Source: Sphingobium sp. HWE2-09 (GTDB lineage: Bacteria > Pseudomonadota > Alphaproteobacteria > Sphingomonadales > Sphingomonadaceae). Taken from it: DNA of 64,000 nt. The position numbers and the translations under genes are program-made. The stretch spans positions 744,001-808,000 of the forward strand of contig NZ_JAYKZX010000003.1 of the NCBI RefSeq assembly GCF_035989265.1. Direction: 5' to 3'. Of the stretch, positions 36,522 through 44,699 are shown one piece after another; position 1 is the first letter of the stretch, and the number at the start of each line of letters is the position of its first letter. Below the pieces are notes generated by a model. That model was not told the DNA's origin and did not search any database. It saw nothing but the letters and a program-made list of their open reading frames with translations.

Positions 36522-37637
36522 GTGACAAAGGAGGCGATCGCGATCGTGCTGGCAGGCGATCTGGTTCTGGATGAGCCGGATGGCGCCTATTGGCTGGCCG
36601 GGATCGCTCCTGCTTTGCGTACCGCCGACCTGGCGGTGGGCCATCTGGAAGTGCCCCATACGGTGCGCGGGGCGGAACTGGCGGGCGATGTGCCAGCGCC
36701 CGGCGCACCGCCCGAAAATCTTGCTGCGATTGCTGAGGCAGGCTTTGCGATGCTGAGCCTGGCGGGCAACCATATTGCCGATTGCGGGGCGGAGGGGATT
36801 GCCGACACGATCGCGGGGCTGGAGGCGCAGGGCGTGGCGCACAGCGGCGCGGGGCTCACCCTGGCCGCCGCGCGTGCACCCGCCATCGTCGTGCGGGGCG
36901 GGCATCGGGTCGCGCTGCTGAGCTATAATTGCGTGGGGCCGGTCGCCAGTTGGGCGAGCGAGGACACAGCAGGATGCGCCTGGCTGCGGATCGATACGGC
37001 GGATGGCGCGCCGATCGCGCCTGCCGCCGCCCTGACCACGTTGACCGACGAAGCGCGTGCGATGCTGCAGGCCGACATCGCCGCCGTCCGCGTACAGGCG
37101 GACATGGTGCTGGTCGCGCTGCACAAGGGGATCGTCCATACGCCTGCGCAGCTTGCCCCTTATGAACGCGCTTTGTCGCACGCGGCGATCGATGCGGGCG
37201 CGGATGTCGTCATCGGCCACCACGCCCATATCGTGCGCGGCATCGAATTTTATCGCGGCAAGCCTATTTTCCATGGCCTGGGCAATGGCTGCGTCGTGAC
37301 CAGTGCGCTCAGCCCGGCGCAGGATCATCCCGCGCGCGCCGAATGGGCGGCGCGGCGGCGCACGATGTTCGGCTTCGAACCCGATCCGGCCTATACGCTG
37401 GCGCCTTTCCATCCCGAAGCGGTCAACGCCTTTCTGGGGCATCTCACATTGGAGGCGGACGGCGTGATCGCGGTTGGCATCGTCCCGGTCGATGTCGAAG
37501 CGCCCGGTCGCCCGATCCTGGCATCAGGCGAGCGCGCGGCGGCCATCCGCGCCTATGTCGAACGGATCACGCAGGCGGCCGGGCTGCCCGCCATCACCAT
37601 CAGTCACGACGGTCGCGTCGAAGAAGGGACGTCATGA
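36522..37637 (+). CDS. CapA-family metallophosphatase-like protein
   Basis: The 371-residue protein matches the PGA_cap/CapA fold (calcineurin-like): L-A-G-D-L-V-L-D near the start, N-H-I-A-D-C-G near residue 85, and G-A-D-V-V-I-G-H-H-A-H-I-V-R-G-I-E near 225. A final G-L-G-N-G block supplies other metal or phosphate ligands. No signal peptide is visible, so it appears cytoplasmic, unlike CapA of poly-gamma-glutamate capsules. The usual capB/capC partners are absent. Its place in a catabolic operon suggests a hydrolase for an intermediate. Its end overlaps dctQ by 4 nt. Confidence 0.85.
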   Translation: MTKEAIAIVLAGDLVLDEPDGAYWLAGIAPALRTADLAVGHLEVPHTVRGAELAGDVPAPGAPPENLAAIAEAGFAMLSLAGNHIADCGAEGIADTIAGLEAQGVAHSGAGLTLAAARAPAIVVRGGHRVALLSYNCVGPVASWASEDTAGCAWLRIDTADGAPIAPAAALTTLTDEARAMLQADIAAVRVQADMVLVALHKGIVHTPAQLAPYERALSHAAIDAGADVVIGHHAHIVRGIEFYRGKPIFHGLGNGCVVTSALSPAQDHPARAEWAARRRTMFGFEPDPAYTLAPFHPEAVNAFLGHLTLEADGVIAVGIVPVDVEAPGRPILASGERAAAIRAYVERITQAAGLPAITISHDGRVEEGTS

Positions 37638-38086
37638 ATATCGCCAGGACCGCGATGGTGTGGACGGGCGGGATCGCCCTGATCACTGCCGCTGCGCTCA
37701 ATTTGCTAGCGGTGATCGGCCGTCATACCGGCCTGCCGCTAAAGGGCGCGATCGAATTAGTGCAGGTCGCCGTGCTGATCGCCGGATCGCTGGCGCTGGT
37801 CGCTGCGACGCTGGCGCGCAACCACGCGCGCGTGCACCTGATCCTCGATCGGCTGACCGGCGTGACGCGCGATGTCGCCGAACGCATCTGCACGGCGCTG
37901 TCTATCCTCTTCTACCTGCTGCTGCTGACCGGCGCTTGCTGGCTGGCAGCCGATTTGTGGGGGAGTCAGGAGGTGAGCGAGCTGCTTGATGTGCCATGGC
38001 GGGCGATGCGCGCTTTCCTGAACGGCGCCCTCATCCTCGTCATCATCCTGCTGGCACGCCAGTTGGTGGAGCGTCGCCGCCCATGA
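37634..38086 (+). CDS. TRAP transporter small permease (DctQ)
   Basis: The 150-residue membrane protein has four hydrophobic helices in the DctQ arrangement, with the conserved charged loop N-H-A-R-V-H-L-I-L-D-R-L after helix 2. DctQ pairs with DctM to form the membrane part of a TRAP transporter. It starts in the ATGA overlap with the capA end and is followed by dctM with another 4-nt overlap. Confidence 0.88.
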   Translation: MNIARTAMVWTGGIALITAAALNLLAVIGRHTGLPLKGAIELVQVAVLIAGSLALVAATLARNHARVHLILDRLTGVTRDVAERICTALSILFYLLLLTGACWLAADLWGSQEVSELLDVPWRAMRAFLNGALILVIILLARQLVERRRP

Positions 38087-39393
38087 TCCTGGCCACTCCC
38101 GAAACCGGCCTGATCGGCCTGATCCTTTTGTTCGCGATGCTGCTGTGCGGCGTGCCGATCGGCGTGTCGCTGGGCCTTGTCGGCGTGGGCGGCCTGATGG
38201 TCGCGCTGGGGCCGGAGGGCGCGCTGATCAAGGCGGGCGTGGTCGTGGTGGAGACGCTGACCCGCTATGAACTGGGCACCTTGCCGCTCTTCATGCTGAT
38301 GGCGCATCTTTTCTTTTCCGCCAACGCCAGCCGCGATCTGTTCGATGCGGCGGCCAAGATGATCGGGCACCGGCGCGGTGGCTTGGCCTATGCGTCGATC
38401 GGCGGATGCGCCGGGTTCGGATCGATCAACGGGTCCAGCTTGGCGACGGCCGCCACCATCGGCCTGGTCGCGCTGCCAGAAATGCGCCAGCGCGGCTATA
38501 GCGATGCGCTGGCGACGGGTACGGTCGCGGCGGGCGGTACGCTGGGGCAGATGCTGCCGCCGTCGGGCGCGTTGATCGTCTATGGCATCATCGCCGAACA
38601 ATCGATCGGCAAGCTGTTCACCGCCACGTTGATCCCGGGCATTTCGCAGATGCTCTTCTATTGCCTGGTCGTCTGGCTGCTGGTGCGCTGGCGTCCGTCG
38701 ATCGCGCCGCCCAGTGAGCGGGCGAGCTGGGCCGAGCGTGGCCGGGCCATGCTGCGCATTGCCGATATGCTGGTGCTGTTGGGCGTGGTGCTGGGCGGGA
38801 TCGTGCTGGGCTGGTTCAGCCCGTCCGAAGCCTCCTCCATCGGCACGGCGGGCGCGCTCGTCATCACCGCCTGGCGCGGGCGGCTCAACCGCGACGTGCT
38901 GTTCCGCGCCTTTTCCGAAACGCTGCGGACGGCGGGCCTCATCTTCCTGGTCATCATCGGCGCGATCATCTTTTCGGTGTTCATCAGCGTCACGGGCCTG
39001 ACGGAATCGGTCGGCAATGCGGTGACGGCGATGCATATGGGCACCATCCCCACCTTGCTGGTGGTTGCGGCGCTGTTGCTGCTGCTGGGTTCCGTGCTGG
39101 ACGGTCTGGCGCTGATGCTGCTGACCACGCCCATATTGCTGCCGATCATCGAAGGCGTGGGCATGTCGCCCATCTGGTTCGGCATCTTCATCACGCGCGC
39201 GATGGAGATCGGCTTCGTCCACCCGCCGCTCGGCATGAACCTCTACGTCATTCAGGGGGTGGCGAAGGATGTGCCGCTGAACCGAATTTTCAAGGGCGTG
39301 CTGCCGTTCCTGGGCAGCGACCTGATCCACCTGCTCCTTATCATCCTGTTCCCGGCCATGGCGCTGTGGCTGCCTACCATGTTTGGACAATGA
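38083..39393 (+). CDS. TRAP transporter large permease (DctM)
   Basis: The 436-residue protein has about twelve membrane helices and DctM hallmarks: C-G-V-P-I-G-V-S-L near residue 20, G-S-I-N-G-S-S-L-A-T-A-A-T-I-G near 115 and G-T-L-G-Q-M-L-P-P-S near 150. A matching late P-I-L-L-P-I-I region forms the pseudo-repeat. It carries out Na+-driven import of small organic acids with DctQ and DctP. DctP is separated from it by three enzyme genes in this operon, which is unusual. Confidence 0.93.
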   Translation: MILATPETGLIGLILLFAMLLCGVPIGVSLGLVGVGGLMVALGPEGALIKAGVVVVETLTRYELGTLPLFMLMAHLFFSANASRDLFDAAAKMIGHRRGGLAYASIGGCAGFGSINGSSLATAATIGLVALPEMRQRGYSDALATGTVAAGGTLGQMLPPSGALIVYGIIAEQSIGKLFTATLIPGISQMLFYCLVVWLLVRWRPSIAPPSERASWAERGRAMLRIADMLVLLGVVLGGIVLGWFSPSEASSIGTAGALVITAWRGRLNRDVLFRAFSETLRTAGLIFLVIIGAIIFSVFISVTGLTESVGNAVTAMHMGTIPTLLVVAALLLLLGSVLDGLALMLLTTPILLPIIEGVGMSPIWFGIFITRAMEIGFVHPPLGMNLYVIQGVAKDVPLNRIFKGVLPFLGSDLIHLLLIILFPAMALWLPTMFGQ

Positions 39394-40280
39394 CCATGAT
39401 CGCCTATGTCGGCCCCGACCTGCCGCAAGACCTGGTGACCGCGACCGGCGCCTGTTCCGGCCCGCTGGGCTGGAATGTCGATCGCGCCATGCCTGCGGCG
39501 GATCGGTGGCTGGAAAGCAAATTCCCGCTCTGGACGCGCTCCATCTTGCAGGATTGGGCCGATGGTGCGTTGGACAGGATGGACGCGGTGATCTTCTCCC
39601 GCGCCGACGACGCGGCGCAGCGGCTCTATTATTATGTGTGCGAATTGCGCGAGCGCGGCGAAATCAGCGGGCCGGAGCCGATGATCTTCGACGCGGCGAC
39701 AATCGGGCGGGGGAGCAGCGTGGCACATATGCGCGGGGCAATCGAGCGACTGGCCGCGAGGCTGGGCGTCGATGACGCCGCGCTGGAAGGCGGCATCGTC
39801 GCGACCAATGTGCTGCGGGATGTCGCTCCGGAAATAGGGGGCGACGGACCGCTGTGCCTGTTGGCAGGAACGCCGCCGCCCGATCGACGCCTCCATGCGA
39901 TGATCGAAGCCGCAGGATGGCGCGCGGCCGGGCAGACGCTGGCGGAAAGCTGGCAGTATCCCGGCGACCTGCACGTCGATGAAGGCAGCGGCGATCCCTG
40001 CGCGGCGATCGCGCGCCAGTTGCATGGAGCGGCGCAGGGGAGTCGCGCCTTCCGCGATCATGCGGGCGCATTGATGGCACAGGCGCAGGACGTGCGCGCG
40101 TCGGCAGCGATATTGTGGTTCGCGGAAGAGGATGAGGCGCGCATCTGGCATTTGCCGGCGCAACGTGATGCGCTGGCGCAGGCCGATGTGCCGACGCTGA
40201 TCCTCACCCGCCGCGACTGGCGCGCGAACGATGGTGCGGGCGAGGAGATCGCTGCATTTTTGAAGGAGCATACAGCATGA
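39390..40280 (+). CDS. 2-hydroxyacyl-CoA dehydratase-like subunit, reduced
   Basis: The 296-residue protein resembles the HgdB/FldC/HadC D-component family, shorter than the usual ~375 residues. Family-like features are D-A-V-I-F-S-R near residue 60, a central G-G-I-V-A-T-N-V-L region, P-L-C-L-L-A-G-T, and the C-terminal L-P-A-Q-R-D-A-L-A-Q-A-D-V-P-T-L. Where family members typically carry an F-C-D type iron-sulfur Cys, this protein reads A-I-L-W-F-A-E-E-D-E. Some cysteines remain (near 18, 84, 151). A redox-active [4Fe-4S] radical mechanism is therefore doubtful. It is coupled by 4-nt overlaps on both sides. Confidence 0.7.
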   Translation: MTMIAYVGPDLPQDLVTATGACSGPLGWNVDRAMPAADRWLESKFPLWTRSILQDWADGALDRMDAVIFSRADDAAQRLYYYVCELRERGEISGPEPMIFDAATIGRGSSVAHMRGAIERLAARLGVDDAALEGGIVATNVLRDVAPEIGGDGPLCLLAGTPPPDRRLHAMIEAAGWRAAGQTLAESWQYPGDLHVDEGSGDPCAAIARQLHGAAQGSRAFRDHAGALMAQAQDVRASAAILWFAEEDEARIWHLPAQRDALAQADVPTLILTRRDWRANDGAGEEIAAFLKEHTA

Positions 40281-42361
40281 CCACGCTCGCAGGCCATCGC
40301 GTCGCCATATTGGGCGGCATGGCGGATCGCCCGCTGGCGCGCTTTCTGGCGTCGATGGGCGCTGACCTTGGCGGCCCGGTAGAAGGCGCGTCCTTCGTCA
40401 TCGACGATCTGGGGCTGGAGGCGCTGTCGGACGTAGCGATCCCCGACACGGCGGTGCATGTATCGGTCACGACCTTCGGATCAAACGGCCCGCGGTCCGA
40501 CTGGAAAGGTGGCGAGTTCATCGCCTCGGCCATGGGCGGCGCGCTGCGCGTGACGGGCGAGCCGGACCTGCCGCCGGTCAAGGAAGCGGGCGACGCCTGC
40601 ACCTTCCACGCCGACATGGTCGCGGCCAGCGGCGCAATGGCCGCCCATTATGCGCGCGGCACCCATGGCAAGGGGCAGCATGTTGACATATCGATCCAGC
40701 AGGTCGCGTTCAGCCGCAATTTCAACGGGATATTGTGCTGGCAATTCGACCGGCGCAAGCTCAAGCGGGTCGGTGGCGCGCTCGCTTATGGCAAGGCGAC
40801 GGTGCGCGCGATCTGGCGGCTGGCGGACGGATGGTGTTTCCATTCGCTGATGACCGGGCGGCTGGGGGCGCCCGCCAATCAGGCGCTGTCGGACTGGATG
40901 GACGAGGTCGGTGCGCCAAATCCGCTGCACGGCACCGATTGGCTGAGCTATAACCGATCTACCCTGCCAGTCGACACACGCGCGCTGTGGGAAGCGGCGA
41001 TCGATGCCTTCTTCCGTTCGCGCACCAAGGCGGAGATTGCAGTCGAAGGGTTGCGACGGGGCATCAACGCCTGTGTCGCGAACGAACCGGCCGATGTATT
41101 GGCCGACCCGCATCTGGCGGCGCGCGGCTTTTTCGATACGCCTTCGGGACTGCCCGAACGCTTCGCAGCGATCCGTGAGGGAGCCGCCATCGCCGCGCCC
41201 GCTATTCATACTGGCGAGCGGCCCGGTCCGCTGGCGGGGGTCAGGGTGTTGGACTTTGCCTGGGCGCTGGTCGGGTCGATTACCACCAAGACGCTGGGCG
41301 ATCTCGGCGCGGAGATCGTGAAGATCGAAAGCCGCACGCGCCCCGATCTTGCCCGTCTCGACGTGCAGGTGTCCGCGTCGCAGCCCGGCAATTGGGACGA
41401 CAAGCCCTGGTTCGCCCATCTCAATTCGTCCAAGCGCAGCCTGTCGCTGAACATGAAGAAGGCAGAGGCCCGCGAACTGATCGACCCGCTGATCGATTGG
41501 GCCGATGTGGTGGTCGAAAATTTCTCGCCCGGCACGATGAAGAAGCTGGGGCTGGACTATGACGCGCTGGCGGTGCGCAATCCCGGCATCGTCATGGTGT
41601 CGGGTAGTGTCTTCGGCCAGACCGGGCCGCTGGCGCAGGAATGGGGTGTCGATGGCACGGGCGGCGCACTGTCCGGGCGGACGTTCCTGACCGGCTATCC
41701 GGGCCGCGATCCGGTGATCCCCGGGGCGGTGCCCTATGGCGACGTGGTTGTCCCTTTCGTGATGGCGGGCGCGGTCGCCGCCGCGCTCCAGCATCGGCGG
41801 GAGACGGGACGTGGCGCGCATATCGATGCGTCAATGTATGAGATTTGCGTGCAGCAGATGCGCGACACCCTGGCTGCCGCCCGGCGCGGCGAGCGGCCGC
41901 AACGGTCGGGTAATGCCGATCCGGGCGTATTCTTGCAGGATGTGTTTCCCGCATTGGGCGACGATCGCTGGGTGGCGATCAGCCTGTTCGATGAGGCGGA
42001 TCGTGCGCGGCTGCACGCGATCACCGGCCCCGATATCGCGGCATGGACCGCGCAACGCGAAGATCACGCGATCGCGGCGGCGCTTCAGGCGGCGGGGATC
42101 GCTTGCGGCGTGGTGCAGGATTGCGAGGATATGATCGATCGCGACCCGCAGCTTTCTGGACGCGGCGCACTGGTCACGCTCGACCATCCGATCCTCGGCC
42201 CGTTCGGTCATATCGCCACGCCCATATCCTTCTCGCGCGACAGCTTTGCACCGTTCCGCGCACCGGGCATGGGCGAACACGCCCACGCCATCGCCCGCGA
42301 CCTGTGCGACCTGACCGACGCGCGCATCGCCGAACTGGAAGCGGCAGGAGTGTTTCAATGA
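40277..42361 (+). CDS. Tandem-domain CaiB/BaiF (class III) CoA-transferase
   Basis: At 694 residues this is nearly two CaiB/BaiF domains (about 400 each). Residues ~1-300 look like a shortened domain: G-G-E-F-I-A-S-A-M-G-G-A-L, H-A-D-M-V-A-A-S-G-A-M, G-K-G-Q-H-V-D-I-S-I-Q-Q. Residues ~312-694 are a full one: G-V-R-V-L-D-F-A-W-A, L-G-D-L-G-A-E-I-V-K-I-E, N-S-S-K-R-S-L-S-L-N, V-V-E-N-F-S-P-G, H-I-D-A-S-M-Y-E. The nucleophilic Asp of formyl-CoA transferase (Asp169) aligns with Gln in the first half and Glu in the second. Fused class III transferases exist (DddD is one), but the reaction here is unknown. Confidence 0.85.
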   Translation: MTTLAGHRVAILGGMADRPLARFLASMGADLGGPVEGASFVIDDLGLEALSDVAIPDTAVHVSVTTFGSNGPRSDWKGGEFIASAMGGALRVTGEPDLPPVKEAGDACTFHADMVAASGAMAAHYARGTHGKGQHVDISIQQVAFSRNFNGILCWQFDRRKLKRVGGALAYGKATVRAIWRLADGWCFHSLMTGRLGAPANQALSDWMDEVGAPNPLHGTDWLSYNRSTLPVDTRALWEAAIDAFFRSRTKAEIAVEGLRRGINACVANEPADVLADPHLAARGFFDTPSGLPERFAAIREGAAIAAPAIHTGERPGPLAGVRVLDFAWALVGSITTKTLGDLGAEIVKIESRTRPDLARLDVQVSASQPGNWDDKPWFAHLNSSKRSLSLNMKKAEARELIDPLIDWADVVVENFSPGTMKKLGLDYDALAVRNPGIVMVSGSVFGQTGPLAQEWGVDGTGGALSGRTFLTGYPGRDPVIPGAVPYGDVVVPFVMAGAVAAALQHRRETGRGAHIDASMYEICVQQMRDTLAAARRGERPQRSGNADPGVFLQDVFPALGDDRWVAISLFDEADRARLHAITGPDIAAWTAQREDHAIAAALQAAGIACGVVQDCEDMIDRDPQLSGRGALVTLDHPILGPFGHIATPISFSRDSFAPFRAPGMGEHAHAIARDLCDLTDARIAELEAAGVFQ

Positions 42362-43659
42362 CCGATACGACCATCAGCCGCGCCACCGGCCAGCGTAGCC
42401 GCAAGGATCTGGCCTGCACCGCCGCCGCCAACGCATACCAGAAGCAGTTCGGCGCGGACCTGAAGCGGCGGGTCGTGGATGAAGGCGAACCCTTCGCCAT
42501 AGTCCAGGCGGACACTCCGCACGAGATATTCCATGTGATGGATATCCCTATCATCACCAACCAATGGTGGTCGGCCTATATCTCCGCCAAGCAACTGTCG
42601 GGCAAATATTTCGATGTCATGGCGCGGCATGGCTATCCTGAAAACAGCTGCAAATATTGCTCGCTAGGTCTGGCCTGCACGCTGGCGAACGATCCCAAGA
42701 CCGCGCCCTGGGGCGGCCTGCCCAAGCCCACCGTGCTGGTCGCGCGGCTGACCTGCGACTGCATCCAGCATGTGTTCGGCCAATGGGCGGAGGCGCTGGG
42801 CAGCGAGTTCTTCCCGATGGAAGCGCCCGCCTGGGAGCATAAGGAAGCGCGCTGGTTCGAACAGAGCCGCACGGACTGGCGGCGGGTCTATGAGCCGGAT
42901 CGCATCGCGTTGATGGTGGCGGAGATGCGCGACCTCATCACCCTATTGGAACAGCGCACTGGGCGCCGGTTCGATGAAGCCAGGCTTCATCATCTGATGG
43001 AGCGGATCAACGAGCAGGAAGGCTATATCTGGGAAGCCGCGCAAGCCATCGGCAGCGCGCGCCCCTGCCCGGTATCGATCGCCGAGCAGATGCCCAACAC
43101 GATGATCCCGCAATGGCATCGCGGGTCCGATTGGGCCGTCGCCCATGCCAAACGTTTCCGCGACGAGGTGATGGAGCGGGTAGCGGCCGGCGCGGGGGCG
43201 GCGGACAACGAGCGCATCAGGTTGATGTGGATCGGTGCCGGCGTGTGGCACGATCCGGGCTTCTATCAGGCGCTGGAGGAAAGGCTGGGCGCGGTGTTCG
43301 TCTGGTCGATGTATATGCCCTTTGCCGGGCCGCAATATATTCGCGAGATACAGGGCCAGCCGATGGATGCGCTGGCCAGCCGCATCTGTTCGATGAACGA
43401 AGTGCTGCATTTGCCGCCATGGATGAATGGATGGATGACCAGCGAGGCGGAGCGATGCGGCATCGACGCCTGCGTCATCCTGCTGCCGCCCGACAACCGC
43501 CTGTCGCAATCGGGCACGAAGCTGACCGCGCTGTCGCTGGAGGCGGCGGGCGTGCCGGTGCTGGCGATCGACGCGGACATGGTGGACGCGGCCAATTGGG
43601 ACCATGATGCGATGGTCGCGATGGTCGCGGACTTTCTGGCGGCGCGGGGGTTGGCGTGA
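42358..43659 (+). CDS. 2-hydroxyacyl-CoA dehydratase-like subunit
   Basis: The 433-residue protein has the length and fold pattern of HgdA/HadB/FldB subunits. Early cysteines are in N-S-C-K-Y-C-S-L-G near residue 99 and L-T-C-D-C-I-Q-H near 132. A second Rossmann-like half has L-M-W-I-G-A-G-V-W near 288 and the end reads G-V-P-V-L-A-I-D-A-D. The usual C-terminal F-C-D-P type Cys position reads A-C-V-I-L-L-P-P-D-N-R. Enzymes of this family remove water from 2-hydroxyacyl-CoA by a ketyl radical and need an ATP-dependent activator, which is absent here. Function is therefore uncertain. GTGA overlap with dctP. Confidence 0.75.
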   Translation: MTDTTISRATGQRSRKDLACTAAANAYQKQFGADLKRRVVDEGEPFAIVQADTPHEIFHVMDIPIITNQWWSAYISAKQLSGKYFDVMARHGYPENSCKYCSLGLACTLANDPKTAPWGGLPKPTVLVARLTCDCIQHVFGQWAEALGSEFFPMEAPAWEHKEARWFEQSRTDWRRVYEPDRIALMVAEMRDLITLLEQRTGRRFDEARLHHLMERINEQEGYIWEAAQAIGSARPCPVSIAEQMPNTMIPQWHRGSDWAVAHAKRFRDEVMERVAAGAGAADNERIRLMWIGAGVWHDPGFYQALEERLGAVFVWSMYMPFAGPQYIREIQGQPMDALASRICSMNEVLHLPPWMNGWMTSEAERCGIDACVILLPPDNRLSQSGTKLTALSLEAAGVPVLAIDADMVDAANWDHDAMVAMVADFLAARGLA

Positions 43660-44699
43660 CACGGCGCGCGCTGCTGCCCCTGTTGCTGCCGCTCTGCTTG
43701 ATGGCGGCGTGCGCGCGGCCTTTGCCGCAGGGCGTGACGGAACTGACCTACGCCACGCCCTACAGCCCGACCCATCCGTTCAGCAAGGCGGACCAAGCAT
43801 GGATGCAATTTGTCGAGCGGAAGTCGGGCGGGCGCATCCGCATCCGCCCGATCTGGTCGGGCGCGCTGCTCTCGTCGGACATGTCGATGGAGGAATTGCG
43901 GCACGGTGTCGCCGATGTCGGCCTGATCACCCCCATCTATGTGCGCGGCGGCACGCATCTGATTCGCATCCAGACGGGATTTTACAGCGGGGCTGACAGC
44001 ATTGCGTCCCAGCTGAAACTCTATCGCTGCATGGCGGCGGCCGACCCGGAAATCGGCCATGAGTTGCAGGGCTTGAAAGTACTGGCGGTGCAGGGTGGGT
44101 CGCTCGCCGGGATCGTCACGACCGACCGGCAGGTGCGCACGCTCGCCGACCTGCGCGGACTGCGGCTGCGCGCACCGACCGAATTGCTGACGGTGCTGGA
44201 ATCGCTGGGCGTCGACGCGGTCAACATGCCGATGGCGGACGTCTATTCCGCGATGGCGAAGGGTGTGATCGACGGCGTGATCGCGCCGGGCGACACGTTC
44301 AAGTCGCTGCATTTCGCGGAGGTTGCGCGCCATTATAACAACCTCGCCATCCCGCGTGGCGCTTATCCGGCACGGGCGATGGGCATGGCGCGGTGGAACC
44401 GGCTGAGCGCGGCGGATCGCGCGGTGCTCGAACAATCGCAGGCGGTGTGGGAGGATGCGCTGGCGCGGGAAATCCATGCTGCGCTGGAAAAGGGGCTGGC
44501 CGAAGCCAAGGCGCAGAAGGTGACGATCGACGGCATGTCCGCGCAGGAACAGGCGCGGTTCGACGCGCTGTATCTGCGCGATAGCGAAGGCAATGCGCGC
44601 AGCCTGTCGCGCTTCGGCATCGACGGCATGAAGGCGTTTCGCACCGCGCGGGCGGCGGTGCGCGGGCGGGATGATATCCAGTGCGGAGGTGCGACATGA
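43656..44699 (+). CDS. TRAP transporter solute-binding lipoprotein (DctP)
   Basis: The 347-residue protein starts with GTG inside the upstream stop (GTGA). A signal peptide ends in the lipobox L-M-A-A-C (Cys near residue 19), so this binding protein is lipid-anchored and not free. DctP motifs include E-L-R-H-G-V-A-D-V-G-L-I near residue 80, L-A-D-L-R-G-L-R-L-R-A-P near 170 and M-A-D-V-Y-S-A-M-A-K-G-V-I-D-G near 197. The Arg of the R-A-P segment normally salt-bridges the substrate carboxylate, so the ligand is likely an organic acid. Confidence 0.9.
   Translation: MTRRALLPLLLPLCLMAACARPLPQGVTELTYATPYSPTHPFSKADQAWMQFVERKSGGRIRIRPIWSGALLSSDMSMEELRHGVADVGLITPIYVRGGTHLIRIQTGFYSGADSIASQLKLYRCMAAADPEIGHELQGLKVLAVQGGSLAGIVTTDRQVRTLADLRGLRLRAPTELLTVLESLGVDAVNMPMADVYSAMAKGVIDGVIAPGDTFKSLHFAEVARHYNNLAIPRGAYPARAMGMARWNRLSAADRAVLEQSQAVWEDALAREIHAALEKGLAEAKAQKVTIDGMSAQEQARFDALYLRDSEGNARSLSRFGIDGMKAFRTARAAVRGRDDIQCGGAT

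Noticed and set aside
33744..37442. A 1232-codon open frame on the minus strand
   Set aside because: It is antisense to the TonB receptor and CapA genes, has no ribosome-binding site or domain pattern, and is the expected shadow of high-GC codon bias on the opposite strand.
39390..43659. Assigning the operon to a defined pathway such as phenyllactate or 2-hydroxyglutarate fermentation
   Set aside because: The dehydratase-like proteins lack expected features, no activator is present and the transferases do not identify a substrate, so a named pathway would be invention.
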